From UBA1952 sp965200035 (GTDB lineage: Bacteria; Bacteroidota; Bacteroidia; Chitinophagales; Chitinophagaceae), in NCBI GenBank assembly GCA_965200035.1, contig OZ241334.1, forward strand, positions 3,286,001-3,350,000: DNA of 64,000 nt. The letters are read 5' to 3'. Below, one piece after another: positions 33,697-42,452 of the stretch. The notes beneath the pieces are model-generated. The model had not been told where the DNA came from and did no database searches. It saw only the letters and a list, made by a program, of their open reading frames with translations. The translations under genes were made by a program, and so were the position numbers. Position 1 is the stretch's first letter. Every line of letters begins with the position of its first letter.

Positions 33697-34524
33697 ATGT
33701 ATTCTTTCAACAATAAAGTGGTGCTTATTACCGGGGCATCTTCAGGAATAGGAAAAGCGCTGGCGCAGGCTGCAATAGCCAAAGGCGCACGGGTAGCGGT
33801 CTGCGGCAGAAGATTAAGCGCATTGAAGCAGGCATTCGAAGGCAGCAAAAGCGATCGGCTATTGATAGTTCACGCTGATGTAAGCAAAGAAGAAGATTGT
33901 AAAGCCTTTGTGGATGCGGCGATTACGAAATGGGGAAGAGTAGATGCGTTGATCAACAATGCAGGAATCTCCATGCGCGCGCTTTTCGAAAAAGCCGACC
34001 TCAGCGTGATCCGTGAGCTGATGGATATTAACTTCTGGGGAGCCGTACAATGTACCAAATACGCGCTTCCTTCTATCCGTGAAAATAAAGGAATTATTGT
34101 AGGAGTATCGTCCATTGCGGGCTACCGAGGACTGCCCGGACGTACCGGCTACAGCGCTTCCAAGTTTGCCCTGCAGGGCTTTCTGGAGGCATTGCGAACG
34201 GAGCTGCTGCAAACCGGCGCTCATGTAATGTGGGTAAGTCCGGGCTTTACGGCTTCCAATATCCGCAATGTGGCGCGCAGTGCAGATGGCTCGGCACAGG
34301 GAGAAACGCCGTTGGACGAAGGCAAGCTGATGAGCGCGGAAGAATGTGCCGGCCTTATCCTGAAAGCGATGGAAGACAGAAAGCGCACACTGGTAATGAC
34401 CGGGCAGGGCAAGCTGACGGTATGGCTGAACAAGCTGTTTCCGGGGTTTGCCGATAGTCAGGTTTACAAGCATTTTCTCAAAGAGCCGGGCTCGCCATTG
34501 AATGAGTATCTAACCAACCGTTGA
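33697..34524 (+). CDS. Short-chain dehydrogenase/reductase
   Basis: A classical SDR of 275 residues: TGASSGIGKALA (cofactor loop), NNAGISMRA, and the catalytic Tyr/Lys in GYSASKFALQG with Ser in GVSSIAGYRG. An arginine follows the glycine motif in VCGRRL, as in NADP-preferring enzymes. It resembles DltE/YqjQ-type SDRs of unknown substrate. It is a single gene, divergent from purE. Confidence 0.9.
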   Translation: MYSFNNKVVLITGASSGIGKALAQAAIAKGARVAVCGRRLSALKQAFEGSKSDRLLIVHADVSKEEDCKAFVDAAITKWGRVDALINNAGISMRALFEKADLSVIRELMDINFWGAVQCTKYALPSIRENKGIIVGVSSIAGYRGLPGRTGYSASKFALQGFLEALRTELLQTGAHVMWVSPGFTASNIRNVARSADGSAQGETPLDEGKLMSAEECAGLILKAMEDRKRTLVMTGQGKLTVWLNKLFPGFADSQVYKHFLKEPGSPLNEYLTNR

Positions 34525-34610
34525 TCCTTTCTCGCTGTCTTTATAAAAAAGAAATGGCTGATTAACGGCCTGCTCTTTTATTGCTTAATTTTAAAAAGAT
34601 AAAAGCTTCC

Positions 34611-36857
34611 ATGTTCCGATCCATACTTGTCAGCCTGTGTTCGCTGTTTGCCATAGCGGCTAATGCACAGGTTCAATCCACTACGGTGTATATTGAAGAT
34701 TCAACCATCAAGGCGTACAGCGGAAATGTGCAGAAGCAGCTCGCCTGGAGCGGCGGCTTTAATAATCCGCAGTTCACCATGGGCGATATCAATCATGATG
34801 GTAAGCAGGACCTGGTAGTGTATGATTATCATTCAGACCAGATCAAAACATTCCTGAATGTAGGAACCCCGGGAAATGCGCATTACATCTATGCGCCTAA
34901 ATATGAAGCAAACTTCGGCAGGGGCAATAACTACCTGATTCTCGCCGACTACAACCGCGATGGCATTCCCGATATGTTTAATAAGGGCCTGGGAGGGTTT
35001 GATGTATACAAGGGATATTATAATGCAGATAATGAGCTTGCATTTACGTACTATAAGCAGTTGCGCTACAATATAGGCTCAGGCGGCACGGCTAATGCCA
35101 ATTCAAACGGTGGCGATATTCCATCAATTGTAGATGTGGATGGTGATGGAGATCTTGATTTTTTTGGTTACAACGAAGGGGGCGCTATTATTTACTTTTT
35201 TAAGAACTGCCAGGTAGAGCATGGGCTTCCGAACGACTCTATCGAAGTATGTAAGCCTACCAACTGCTGGGGTTATTTCAATCAGGGCGGCATCAGATCG
35301 TTTGTATTGGGTGTTACGGATGGGGATCAGGTGTTTTGTCCTTCATTCAACAATTACGATTGTCGCGGTACAAAGCATGGCGGTAATACGATTTGCTTGC
35401 TTGATCTGGATGGCGATGGCGACTATGATATACTGGATGGCAACTTTAATTTCAATGACCTGCAGGCGGCTTACAATGGCAAAAAGCAATACAACAGCCT
35501 TCGGGATAGTATGGTGACTCAGGACAGTATATGGAAAGGAATGAATGTCGTAAACTGGCCGGCTGCATTCAGCATTGATGCCGATGGCGATGGCAAAAAG
35601 GACATTCTGGTATCGCCGCACGGGGTCAATATTTCTGAAAACTATAAATGCATTCTTTACTATAGAAACACAGGAACAAGTACCGCGCCGGTGTTTACCC
35701 TGCAGTCAGATACTTTCCTGATCGATCAGGGAATTGATATAGGCACGGCTTCTTATCCTTTCATCTATGATTACGATCGCGATGGAAGAGCGGATTTGTT
35801 TATCGGCAGCTCTGGTTATTTTCAGACTGGCGGACTATTCCGTAGCAAAGTCACTTACTATAAGAATGTGCTTGTAAATGGCGAGGCGCATCTTCAGCTC
35901 CAGAGCGGTGACTTCAACAATATATTCGCGGAAAATGTAGAAGGCGCAGCACCTGCTTTCGGTGATCTGGACAATGATGGAAAAGATGATCTGCTGATTG
36001 GCCATACTAATGGAACGATCAGCTTCTACCGGAATACGGCCGCATCCAACAGTGTGCAGCCGGTTTTTGCCGCGCCCGTCATCCTGAAAGATGGCTCCGG
36101 CAATAATCTGCGCTCGGCCAATTATGCCGTTCCGTTTGTGTATGATCTAACGAAAGATGGCAAGCCCGATCTGCTCGTGGCAGGCCAGCTTGGCCGCGTA
36201 GCGCTTTATCAGAATACAGGTGCTACCGGTACTATAAGTATGTCTATGGTGACTGATACGCTTGGTGGTATGTATGCAGATGGTGCTGGCTTCTATCAGT
36301 ACGCTTCTATTTATGTGGGCAAGGTAGATAGCACCGGTAAGGATTATATCCTGCTGGGAAATAACGATGGCCAGATACGCAGGTACGGTGGTTTCGAAAG
36401 CGGCAATACCAATATGAGCTATCAGCTGATCGACAACCAATATTCCGGCATTGACGTAGGCTACCGAAGCGCTGTGGCAGTCGGTGATCTGGATGGTGAT
36501 GGCAGGCACGAAATGATTCTTGGAAATCTCCTGGGCGGCCTTAACCAGTTCAGGGAGTCAAGGCAGGCAACCTCAACAGGCATTGTAGCGGCACATGCTA
36601 CCCAGGGCGATTGCAATGTCTATCCGAATCCCGCTTCTGACAAACTGTACATCACGTGGGATCAGAAATTTGCCGGCAATGATCCGGTAAACGTGCACCT
36701 CATCAATATGACCGGGCAAACGGTAGCGCGTGTTGCAGTAAATGGCAATCAACTGATGAGCATGCTTTCGATCGATAATTATCCGGCAGGCATGTATGTT
36801 TGTCTGGTACAGGCAGGCAACAATATCTTATCGCAGCGCGTAGTGATCCGCAAATAA
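34611..36857 (+). CDS. Secreted FG-GAP/VCBS repeat protein with T9SS sorting domain
   Basis: ATG 34611 gives 748 residues with a signal peptide (MFRSILVSLCSLFAIAANAQ). The body carries at least eight calcium-binding repeats of the FG-GAP/VCBS type, such as GDINHDGKQDLVVYD, ADYNRDGIPDMF, DVDGDGDLDFF, DLDGDGDYDIL, DADGDGKKDIL, DYDRDGRADLF, DLDNDGKDDLL and DLDGDGRHEMIL, which fold as a beta-propeller. The end is a T9SS type A domain (NVYPNPASDKLYITWD...NILSQRVVIRK). Likely a surface or secreted protein; role unknown. A perfect terminator follows. Confidence 0.9.
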   Translation: MFRSILVSLCSLFAIAANAQVQSTTVYIEDSTIKAYSGNVQKQLAWSGGFNNPQFTMGDINHDGKQDLVVYDYHSDQIKTFLNVGTPGNAHYIYAPKYEANFGRGNNYLILADYNRDGIPDMFNKGLGGFDVYKGYYNADNELAFTYYKQLRYNIGSGGTANANSNGGDIPSIVDVDGDGDLDFFGYNEGGAIIYFFKNCQVEHGLPNDSIEVCKPTNCWGYFNQGGIRSFVLGVTDGDQVFCPSFNNYDCRGTKHGGNTICLLDLDGDGDYDILDGNFNFNDLQAAYNGKKQYNSLRDSMVTQDSIWKGMNVVNWPAAFSIDADGDGKKDILVSPHGVNISENYKCILYYRNTGTSTAPVFTLQSDTFLIDQGIDIGTASYPFIYDYDRDGRADLFIGSSGYFQTGGLFRSKVTYYKNVLVNGEAHLQLQSGDFNNIFAENVEGAAPAFGDLDNDGKDDLLIGHTNGTISFYRNTAASNSVQPVFAAPVILKDGSGNNLRSANYAVPFVYDLTKDGKPDLLVAGQLGRVALYQNTGATGTISMSMVTDTLGGMYADGAGFYQYASIYVGKVDSTGKDYILLGNNDGQIRRYGGFESGNTNMSYQLIDNQYSGIDVGYRSAVAVGDLDGDGRHEMILGNLLGGLNQFRESRQATSTGIVAAHATQGDCNVYPNPASDKLYITWDQKFAGNDPVNVHLINMTGQTVARVAVNGNQLMSMLSIDNYPAGMYVCLVQAGNNILSQRVVIRK

Positions 36858-36870
36858 TCTTTCTCCTAAT

Positions 36871-36907
36871 AATAAAAGGCGACCTGTTTTGCAGGTCGCC
36901 TTTTATT
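36871..36907. terminator. Bidirectional terminator
   Basis: A perfect 16-bp stem AATAAAAGGCGACCTG with its complement (36871-36886 and 36892-36907), loop 5 bases. It lies between the convergent FG-GAP gene and hldD and has A/T tails on both sides. Confidence 0.92.
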
Positions 36908-36930
36908 ATTTTATCTCAAAAAAATAACGG

Positions 36931-37911
36931 TCAATAATAGCTGCCCGATTGCAGGTAACTACTTACATAAGCTTTCACGCCTTCTTCCAGCGTATGGAAA
37001 GGCTGATGATAGCCGGCATCCATGATCTTCTCCATGTTGGCTTCCGTGAAATATTGATACTTGTCCCGGATGTCTGCCGGTGTATCTATAAAAGTAACAT
37101 TTGGCTTAAGACTCAGTGTATCAAAAATGGCCGTTACCAGATCGAGGAAGGTGCGCGCTTTGCCTGAGCCTACATTATAAAGCCCGTTTTCAGGCTGTTG
37201 CTCCATCAGCCAGGTGCACATGCTTACCACATCATCCACATATACGAAGTCGCGCATTTGGCCTCCATCCGTATAGTCTAGATTATGAGAGCGAAATAGC
37301 TTTACCTCACCCTTGTCGCGTATCTGATTAAAGGAATGAAAGATCACGGAAGCCATGCGCCCTTTGTGGTATTCATTCGGACCATATACATTGAAAAACT
37401 TTACACCAGTCCAAAATGGCGGCGCAGTTGATTGCCTGAGCGCCCATTCGTCAAACTCCTGCTTGGAGCGGCCGTAAGGATTCAACGGTTCTAGAAATGG
37501 TACTTTGGAATGATCGTCATCATAACCATGCTCTCCATTGCCATAGGTAGCCGCGGAAGATGCATAGACAAGGTTAATACCCTGGGCTGCGCATATTTCC
37601 CACATCGTGATCGAATAATCCAGATTCAGCCGCTTATGTACCGAATAGTCCATCTCGGTAGTATCCGTGCGTGCGCCGAGGTGAAACATGTGCTGTATCG
37701 TACCCGGGTGATCCTGGCACCACTGGGCAAATTCATTCCGGTCAATTTTCTGAATATACTTTTTGCCATCCAGGTTGGCTGCTTTATCCGCCGAACTAAA
37801 GTCATCCACCAGAATGAGCTGTTCAAAGCCCAGTCTGTTCAGATAACCTGTCAGGTAGGAGGCAATAAAACCGGCAGCGCCGGTTATTGCAATGGTATCT
37901 TTTTTCTGCAT
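36931..37911 (-). CDS. hldD: ADP-glyceromanno-heptose 6-epimerase
   Basis: HldD (RfaD) turns ADP-D-glycero-D-manno-heptose into the L-glycero form used in the LPS inner core. The 326-residue extended SDR starts MQKKDTIAITGAAGFIASYL (NADP fold) and shows MFHLGARTDTTEMD, YASSAATYGNGEHGY, the catalytic YGRSK, FFNVYGPNEYHKGRMASV and YNVGSGKARTFLDL, all typical of HldD. It completes, with gmhA and gmhB at 9-10 kb, most of the ADP-heptose route. Confidence 0.95.
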   Translation of the reverse strand: MQKKDTIAITGAAGFIASYLTGYLNRLGFEQLILVDDFSSADKAANLDGKKYIQKIDRNEFAQWCQDHPGTIQHMFHLGARTDTTEMDYSVHKRLNLDYSITMWEICAAQGINLVYASSAATYGNGEHGYDDDHSKVPFLEPLNPYGRSKQEFDEWALRQSTAPPFWTGVKFFNVYGPNEYHKGRMASVIFHSFNQIRDKGEVKLFRSHNLDYTDGGQMRDFVYVDDVVSMCTWLMEQQPENGLYNVGSGKARTFLDLVTAIFDTLSLKPNVTFIDTPADIRDKYQYFTEANMEKIMDAGYHQPFHTLEEGVKAYVSSYLQSGSYY

Positions 37912-37940
37912 GAGTAGCTTTTGCCTGCAGCAATGGTTGT

Positions 37941-38237
37941 TTAGTGGTGTGCTTCTTCCGCATGTGTGCTGTCGCCGCCGGCTTTCTCTGTCTCGCTCTG
38001 AGCCTGGGTTTCTGGCTTGCCGAGACCTGTTTCGCCAGACATGGTCTGGTTGGAAGTCGCTTCCTTATTTACATGTCCACCTTCGGCGGCTTCGTGCCCA
38101 CCCATTGCATTGATGAAATTGAGCGCAGCGATGAACAGACCTACCAGAATGATCACAAACCAGAAAGAGGCAGACATGGAGCTTTTAGAACGTGGCTCTT
38201 CGTTATGATGTGTAGCGTGCGCTTCGTGAGATGACAT
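37941..38237 (-). CDS. Small single-pass membrane protein with His-rich ends
   Basis: Unrecognised. ATG 38237 gives 98 residues: a polar N-terminus MSSHEAHATHHNEEPRSKSS, one membrane helix (FWFVIILVGLFIAALNFINAM) and a Gly/Glu/His-rich C-terminal tail ending STHAEEAHH. The two ends of the protein carry similar HEA/HH motifs on opposite sides of the membrane. It lies 29 bases after hldD's start on the same strand and could share its transcript. Proteins like this often accompany respiratory complexes in Bacteroidota, but nothing here shows that. Confidence 0.6.
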   Translation of the reverse strand: MSSHEAHATHHNEEPRSKSSMSASFWFVIILVGLFIAALNFINAMGGHEAAEGGHVNKEATSNQTMSGETGLGKPETQAQSETEKAGGDSTHAEEAHH

Positions 38238-38340
38238 GAATCGTTGTATTTTAATTTGCCACACAAATGTAAAACCGATTCCCGAAGGAATAAAGGATGG
38301 CGTTTATTTTTTTGAAAGGACAGAGCATTCAGAAAGAGCA

Positions 38341-39741
38341 TCATTCTACCGGTTTTCGCTCAGGAAACCGGATGGTAAAGAACAGGATAATGCCGGTAAC
38401 GATCACGCCTAATGCAGCGGCAATAAATCCCGGCTTGCTGGTGCACAGAATAAACAGCCAGATAGCAATGCTCAGTAATGCGGGAACCGGAAACAACGGC
38501 ATCCGGAAAGGCCGCTCATCGTCCGGCGCCCGCCTGCGCCAATAAATAACACCCACGCCCTGCGCCACAAACTGAACCAGTATCCGCATCACAATAATCG
38601 CAGCAATAACCTCCGACATTTTAAACAGCAGGCTGAATAAGAATCCCAGTCCGCCCATAGCAAGCAGTGAGATGTGAGGAATGTTGTGCTTCTTATGAAT
38701 GCGGGCAAATACAGGGAAAAACAATCCGTCAGCCGCAGCCGCGTAAGGCACACGCGAGTACCCCAGCAATACAGAAAACAGGGACGCCAGTGCAATGCAG
38801 AGAATGAGCAGGGTAGCCGCCTGAGCCACTGTATGATTATAGATGGCCGCAAAATAATCGCTCACCACAAACTCTGATGTAGCGATGCGCTGCCAGGGCA
38901 ATACGCCCAGCACTATGGTCTGCATTCCCAGATAAAGCAGCGCAATACCAGTGATAGAAATAAATATGGCACGCGGAATGTTTCGTTGCGGGTCGCGTAT
39001 CTCGGCTCCGAGATGGCATACATTATAATAGCCCAGGTAAGAATAGACTGCTTTTTGCGAAGCCTGCCCCAATGCTACAGATGCCAGCAGACTCCACGAA
39101 AATCCGCCTGAGCCCTTAAAATCAAATGCCTGCGCCGCATGAAAATGAGGAATGCCCGAAAAGATCAGCCAAAGCATAGTACCACCCGTGATTGTCCATA
39201 AAATGACCGATAGCTTGCCGATGCTCTGGATATTCCGGTAAAGCAACAACACCATAAGGGCTACCACCGTGCCGCTCACCACTTTCGGGCCAAAATTCTG
39301 ATCGTCAAATGTGCCTAGCCATCCTGCATGAAAAGAGAAAGAGCCAAATAAGGATGAGCCGATACTTTTCAGGTCAACAAGGTATTGGAGGTAAGAGGAA
39401 AAGCCGATTGCCGCGCTGGCTACCACCAGCGGCGCCTGAATGCTCGTTTGCCAGATAAATAAGAACGACATAAGCCTGCCACCCTTACCGGGAAAAAGCC
39501 GCTGCAGAAACACATAGCTGCCACCTGCTTCCGGCCATTTAGCGCCCATCTCTGCCCAGATCATCCCGTCTGAATAGGCCAGCAGCGCACCCAGCAGCCA
39601 GGCCAGAATGCTCAGCGGCCCCTGCATGATATTGACAATCGTAGCCAGCACCACAAACGGACCTATGCCTACCATATCGATCATATTGATGGCGGTGGCC
39701 TGGGTCAGTGAAAGTGAGCGGTTTAGTTGAGATGCAGCCAT
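38341..39741 (-). CDS. APC-family amino acid permease
   Basis: The 466-residue protein has about 12 membrane helices. The start, LSLTQATAINMIDMVGIGPFVVLATIVNIMQGPLSILAWLLGALLA, carries the APC unwound helix 1 (GIGPF), and EMGAKWPEAGGSYVFLQRLFP is the family motif after helix 2. The C-terminal end is RRRAPDDERPFRMPLFPVPALLSIAIW. It probably imports or exchanges amino acids or polyamines by proton or solute coupling; substrate is not determined. Single gene, divergent from trxA. Confidence 0.9.
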   Translation of the reverse strand: MAASQLNRSLSLTQATAINMIDMVGIGPFVVLATIVNIMQGPLSILAWLLGALLAYSDGMIWAEMGAKWPEAGGSYVFLQRLFPGKGGRLMSFLFIWQTSIQAPLVVASAAIGFSSYLQYLVDLKSIGSSLFGSFSFHAGWLGTFDDQNFGPKVVSGTVVALMVLLLYRNIQSIGKLSVILWTITGGTMLWLIFSGIPHFHAAQAFDFKGSGGFSWSLLASVALGQASQKAVYSYLGYYNVCHLGAEIRDPQRNIPRAIFISITGIALLYLGMQTIVLGVLPWQRIATSEFVVSDYFAAIYNHTVAQAATLLILCIALASLFSVLLGYSRVPYAAAADGLFFPVFARIHKKHNIPHISLLAMGGLGFLFSLLFKMSEVIAAIIVMRILVQFVAQGVGVIYWRRRAPDDERPFRMPLFPVPALLSIAIWLFILCTSKPGFIAAALGVIVTGIILFFTIRFPERKPVE

Positions 39742-39877
39742 ATACAGAAGATGACCCTAAAGATGCAACGCAAAATCCATGAAATCAGCAGCTATTCAAT
39801 TGTTGATTATCACACTTATTTATCCCCAGTCTGCCAAACTCTATATGCAGGCATCATTTTGGAGTAGCTACAATGGT

Positions 39878-39885
39878 TATCTTTG
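39878..39885 (+). promoter_or_regulatory. Promoter -7 box of trxA
   Basis: TATCTTTG matches TAnnTTTG; a TTTTG (39857-39861) lies 16 bases upstream as a possible -33 element. The ATG is 30 bases downstream. Confidence 0.65.
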
Positions 39886-39915
39886 ACATCTAAATACAAC
39901 ATAAAACAACTCATT

Positions 39916-40233
39916 ATGGCAGCAGTATTCACAGATTCCAATTTCGATACAGAAGTGCTCAGCTCTGGTACGCTTTCTGTAGTAGATTTTTGGGCTCCAT
40001 GGTGCGGCCCTTGCCTCGCGCTTGGCCCCACAATTGATGCACTTTCAAAAGATTATGAAGGAAAGGTGAACGTAGGTAAGGTAAACGTAGATGAAAATCC
40101 GAACCTTTCCGTAAACTACGGCGTAACCAGCATTCCATGCGTCCTCTTTATCAAGGATGGCCAGGTGGTGGATAAGCAGGTAGGCGCAGCGCCAAAAGCC
40201 GTATTCGAAAAGAAAATCCAGCAGCACCTGTAG
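39916..40233 (+). CDS. trxA: Thioredoxin
   Basis: A 105-residue thioredoxin with active site WCGPC (Cys30, Cys33), the buried Asp in VVDFWAPW, and the cis-proline region SIPCVLFIKDGQ. ATG 39916 gives MAAVFTDSNFDTEVL; an earlier in-frame ATG at 39883 adds 11 residues not seen in the family and overlaps the promoter box. It reduces protein disulfides in the cytoplasm. An extra cysteine sits just after the cis-proline (IPC). A terminator follows. Confidence 0.95.
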   Translation: MAAVFTDSNFDTEVLSSGTLSVVDFWAPWCGPCLALGPTIDALSKDYEGKVNVGKVNVDENPNLSVNYGVTSIPCVLFIKDGQVVDKQVGAAPKAVFEKKIQQHL

Positions 40234-40257
40234 TCTTTGCCGGAATATTTAACCTGA

Positions 40258-40289
40258 AAGCGGTTCCTCTCACGGGGAGCCGCTTTTTT
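40258..40289 (+). terminator. Terminator of trxA
   Basis: Stem AAGCGGTTCC with GGAGCCGCTT-like complement (40258-40267 and 40276-40285, one G-U pair) followed by TTTTTT. Confidence 0.85.
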
Positions 40290-40371
40290 ATTGTTCACAA
40301 TAAGCCTGAGTATTAGCTAATTCTTAAAGGAATATTAGCGGTGCGCATCCTCAAATCCACAGAAACGGGGC

Positions 40372-40379
40372 TAATTTTG
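40372..40379 (+). promoter_or_regulatory. Promoter -7 box of ispG
   Basis: TAATTTTG, a perfect TAnnTTTG match, ends only 6 bases before the ispG ATG (40386). The transcript would start at or next to the start codon, so translation may be leaderless. Confidence 0.65.
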
Positions 40380-40385
40380 CGTATC

Positions 40386-42374
40386 ATGCAATCTGCTTTT
40401 TACCGCCTTCCTACCCGGGAAGTAAAAATCGGCAATCTTTTACTGGGCAATGGTCACCCGATCCGCATACAGACGATGACCACTACCGATACTATGGATA
40501 CTGCGGCCACTGTAGCCCAAACCATCCGCTGCATTGAAGCCGGCGCCGAGCTGGTACGGATCACAGCGCCAAGCAAAAAGGAAGCAGAGAATCTGCAGGC
40601 AATCAAAGATGCCGTGCGCGCCGCTGGCTATGATACACCGTTGGTTGCAGATATTCACTTCACGCCCAATGCCGCGGAGATTGCCGCCAGAATCATTGAG
40701 AAAGTGCGCATCAATCCCGGTAACTATGTGGATAAGAAAAAATTTGACCAGCTCGAATATACGGATGAGGAATATGCCGCAGAGATAGAGCGTATCCGCG
40801 AACGCTTTATGCCATTGGTCCGCATCTGCAAAGAGTATGGCACTGCTATGCGCATAGGTACCAACCACGGCTCGCTGAGCGACCGCATTATGAGCCGTTA
40901 CGGCGATACGGCGCTGGGAATGGTAGAGAGCGCCATGGAATTTCTGCGCATCGCCCGCAGCGAAGATTATCACCAGATTATCCTCAGCATGAAAAGCAGC
41001 AATCCACAGGTAATGGTACAGGCTTATCGCCTGCTTGTACAGCAAATGCAGCAGGAGTTTGGCGAATGCTACCCGCTGCATCTCGGCGTTACAGAAGCAG
41101 GTGATGGGGAAGACGGACGTATCAAAAGCGCCATAGGTATCGGTACCTTGCTGGAAGAAGGCATCGGCGATACTGTTCGCGTAAGCCTTACGGAAGATCC
41201 TGAATTTGAGCTGCCGGTCTGCAAAGACTTGGTGCGCCGTTACAATGAGCATATAACTACACAGGATACATCTGCAAAACCATCCATTTCTTATAATCCA
41301 TTCATCTATACCCGACGTGCATCCGCTGCGGTAGGAAACATTGGTGGCGGACAGGTGCCAATAGTTGTGGCCGATTTCATGCACGCAGCATCTATTGCAC
41401 CTCAGGATCTGAAAAGCATCGGCTATAAATACGATGCGGCTATGGATAAATGGCATATCGGGGATGCCGCCGCCGACTATATTTTTCTGGGCAAAAAGTC
41501 TCTTGATTTTGAATTGCCCGGGACGTTGAAGCCTGTTGTATTTGCCGCGTATCATCAAACGCTGTCTCCTGCCGGTCAGCAGAAATACATTCCCTGCTTT
41601 GACATTCATGAGTTTATAGAAAAGACCGATTCTGTAACCGCCGCCATCAACTTTGTAGCTATCAATCAGGGCTGCGATCCTGCTGATCTTTCCGCTTCGC
41701 TGGATGCAATCACCGGCTGTAACGATGTTGTGCTGTGCATTTCTGCAAGCGCTGCTTCCGCAAAAAGATTTATTGAAGATATCGCCGTATTGCTACAGGA
41801 AAAGGGAATTACCTATCCATTGGTGCTTTGCATAGAAAGCCACAGCACTACGGTAGATGAGCAGCTTATCGAATGCGCTACAGGCGCCGGCGGCCCATTA
41901 TTGGATGGCATCGGAGATGGCATCTGGCTGATGAACGATCCGGAGGTAATGGAGCTTATCAAGGTATCCGGCCGCACTTATCTGGAAGTGAAAAACAATA
42001 ATCAGTTCCTCAACAATACGGCCTTTTCTATCCTGCAGGCTACACGCACACGCATCTCTAAAACAGAATACATTTCCTGCCCGAGTTGCGGCCGTACATT
42101 ATTTGACCTGCAGGAAACGACTGCGAAAATACGTGCAGCAACAAACCATCTGAAAGGAGTAAAGATTGCCATTATGGGCTGTATTGTAAATGGTCCCGGT
42201 GAAATGGCCGATGCCGATTTCGGCTATGTAGGCAGCGGACCGGGAAAGATCACGCTCTATAAAAGCAAGGAAGTAGTCAAAAAAAATGTGCCCAGCGAGA
42301 TTGCAGTGGATGAGCTGATTCAGTTGCTCAAAGACAGTGATGTGTGGATAGAAGAGCCGGCAGCAGTTGCATAA
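40386..42374 (+). CDS. ispG: 4-hydroxy-3-methylbut-2-en-1-yl diphosphate synthase (large-insert type)
   Basis: IspG is the iron-sulfur enzyme that makes HMBPP in the non-mevalonate isoprenoid pathway. ATG 40386 gives 662 residues, against about 370 in E. coli. The TIM barrel is N-terminal (IQTMTTTDTMDTAATVAQ, RIGTNHGSLSDRI, GVTEAGDGEDGRIKSAIGIG), then comes the extra domain of about 270 residues found in plants, Chlamydia and Bacteroidota, then the cluster domain with ISCPSCGRTLFDLQ and IAIMGCIVNGPGEMADADFGYVG (three Cys ligands). A GTG at 40341 could extend it but overlaps the promoter box. Confidence 0.95.
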   Translation: MQSAFYRLPTREVKIGNLLLGNGHPIRIQTMTTTDTMDTAATVAQTIRCIEAGAELVRITAPSKKEAENLQAIKDAVRAAGYDTPLVADIHFTPNAAEIAARIIEKVRINPGNYVDKKKFDQLEYTDEEYAAEIERIRERFMPLVRICKEYGTAMRIGTNHGSLSDRIMSRYGDTALGMVESAMEFLRIARSEDYHQIILSMKSSNPQVMVQAYRLLVQQMQQEFGECYPLHLGVTEAGDGEDGRIKSAIGIGTLLEEGIGDTVRVSLTEDPEFELPVCKDLVRRYNEHITTQDTSAKPSISYNPFIYTRRASAAVGNIGGGQVPIVVADFMHAASIAPQDLKSIGYKYDAAMDKWHIGDAAADYIFLGKKSLDFELPGTLKPVVFAAYHQTLSPAGQQKYIPCFDIHEFIEKTDSVTAAINFVAINQGCDPADLSASLDAITGCNDVVLCISASAASAKRFIEDIAVLLQEKGITYPLVLCIESHSTTVDEQLIECATGAGGPLLDGIGDGIWLMNDPEVMELIKVSGRTYLEVKNNNQFLNNTAFSILQATRTRISKTEYISCPSCGRTLFDLQETTAKIRAATNHLKGVKIAIMGCIVNGPGEMADADFGYVGSGPGKITLYKSKEVVKKNVPSEIAVDELIQLLKDSDVWIEEPAAVA

Positions 42375-42395
42375 ATCATCTTTACCATAAAATAT

Positions 42396-42429
42396 AAAAG
42401 GCGATCTCAACAGAATGAGATCGCCTTTT
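42396..42429. terminator. Bidirectional terminator after ispG
   Basis: A perfect 14-bp stem AAAAGGCGATCTCA with its complement (42396-42409 and 42416-42429), loop 6 bases, T-rich on the plus strand and A-rich before it. It serves ispG and the convergent Ig-like gene. Confidence 0.9.
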
Positions 42430-42452
42430 TACTGAAATGATAATTTAGATGC

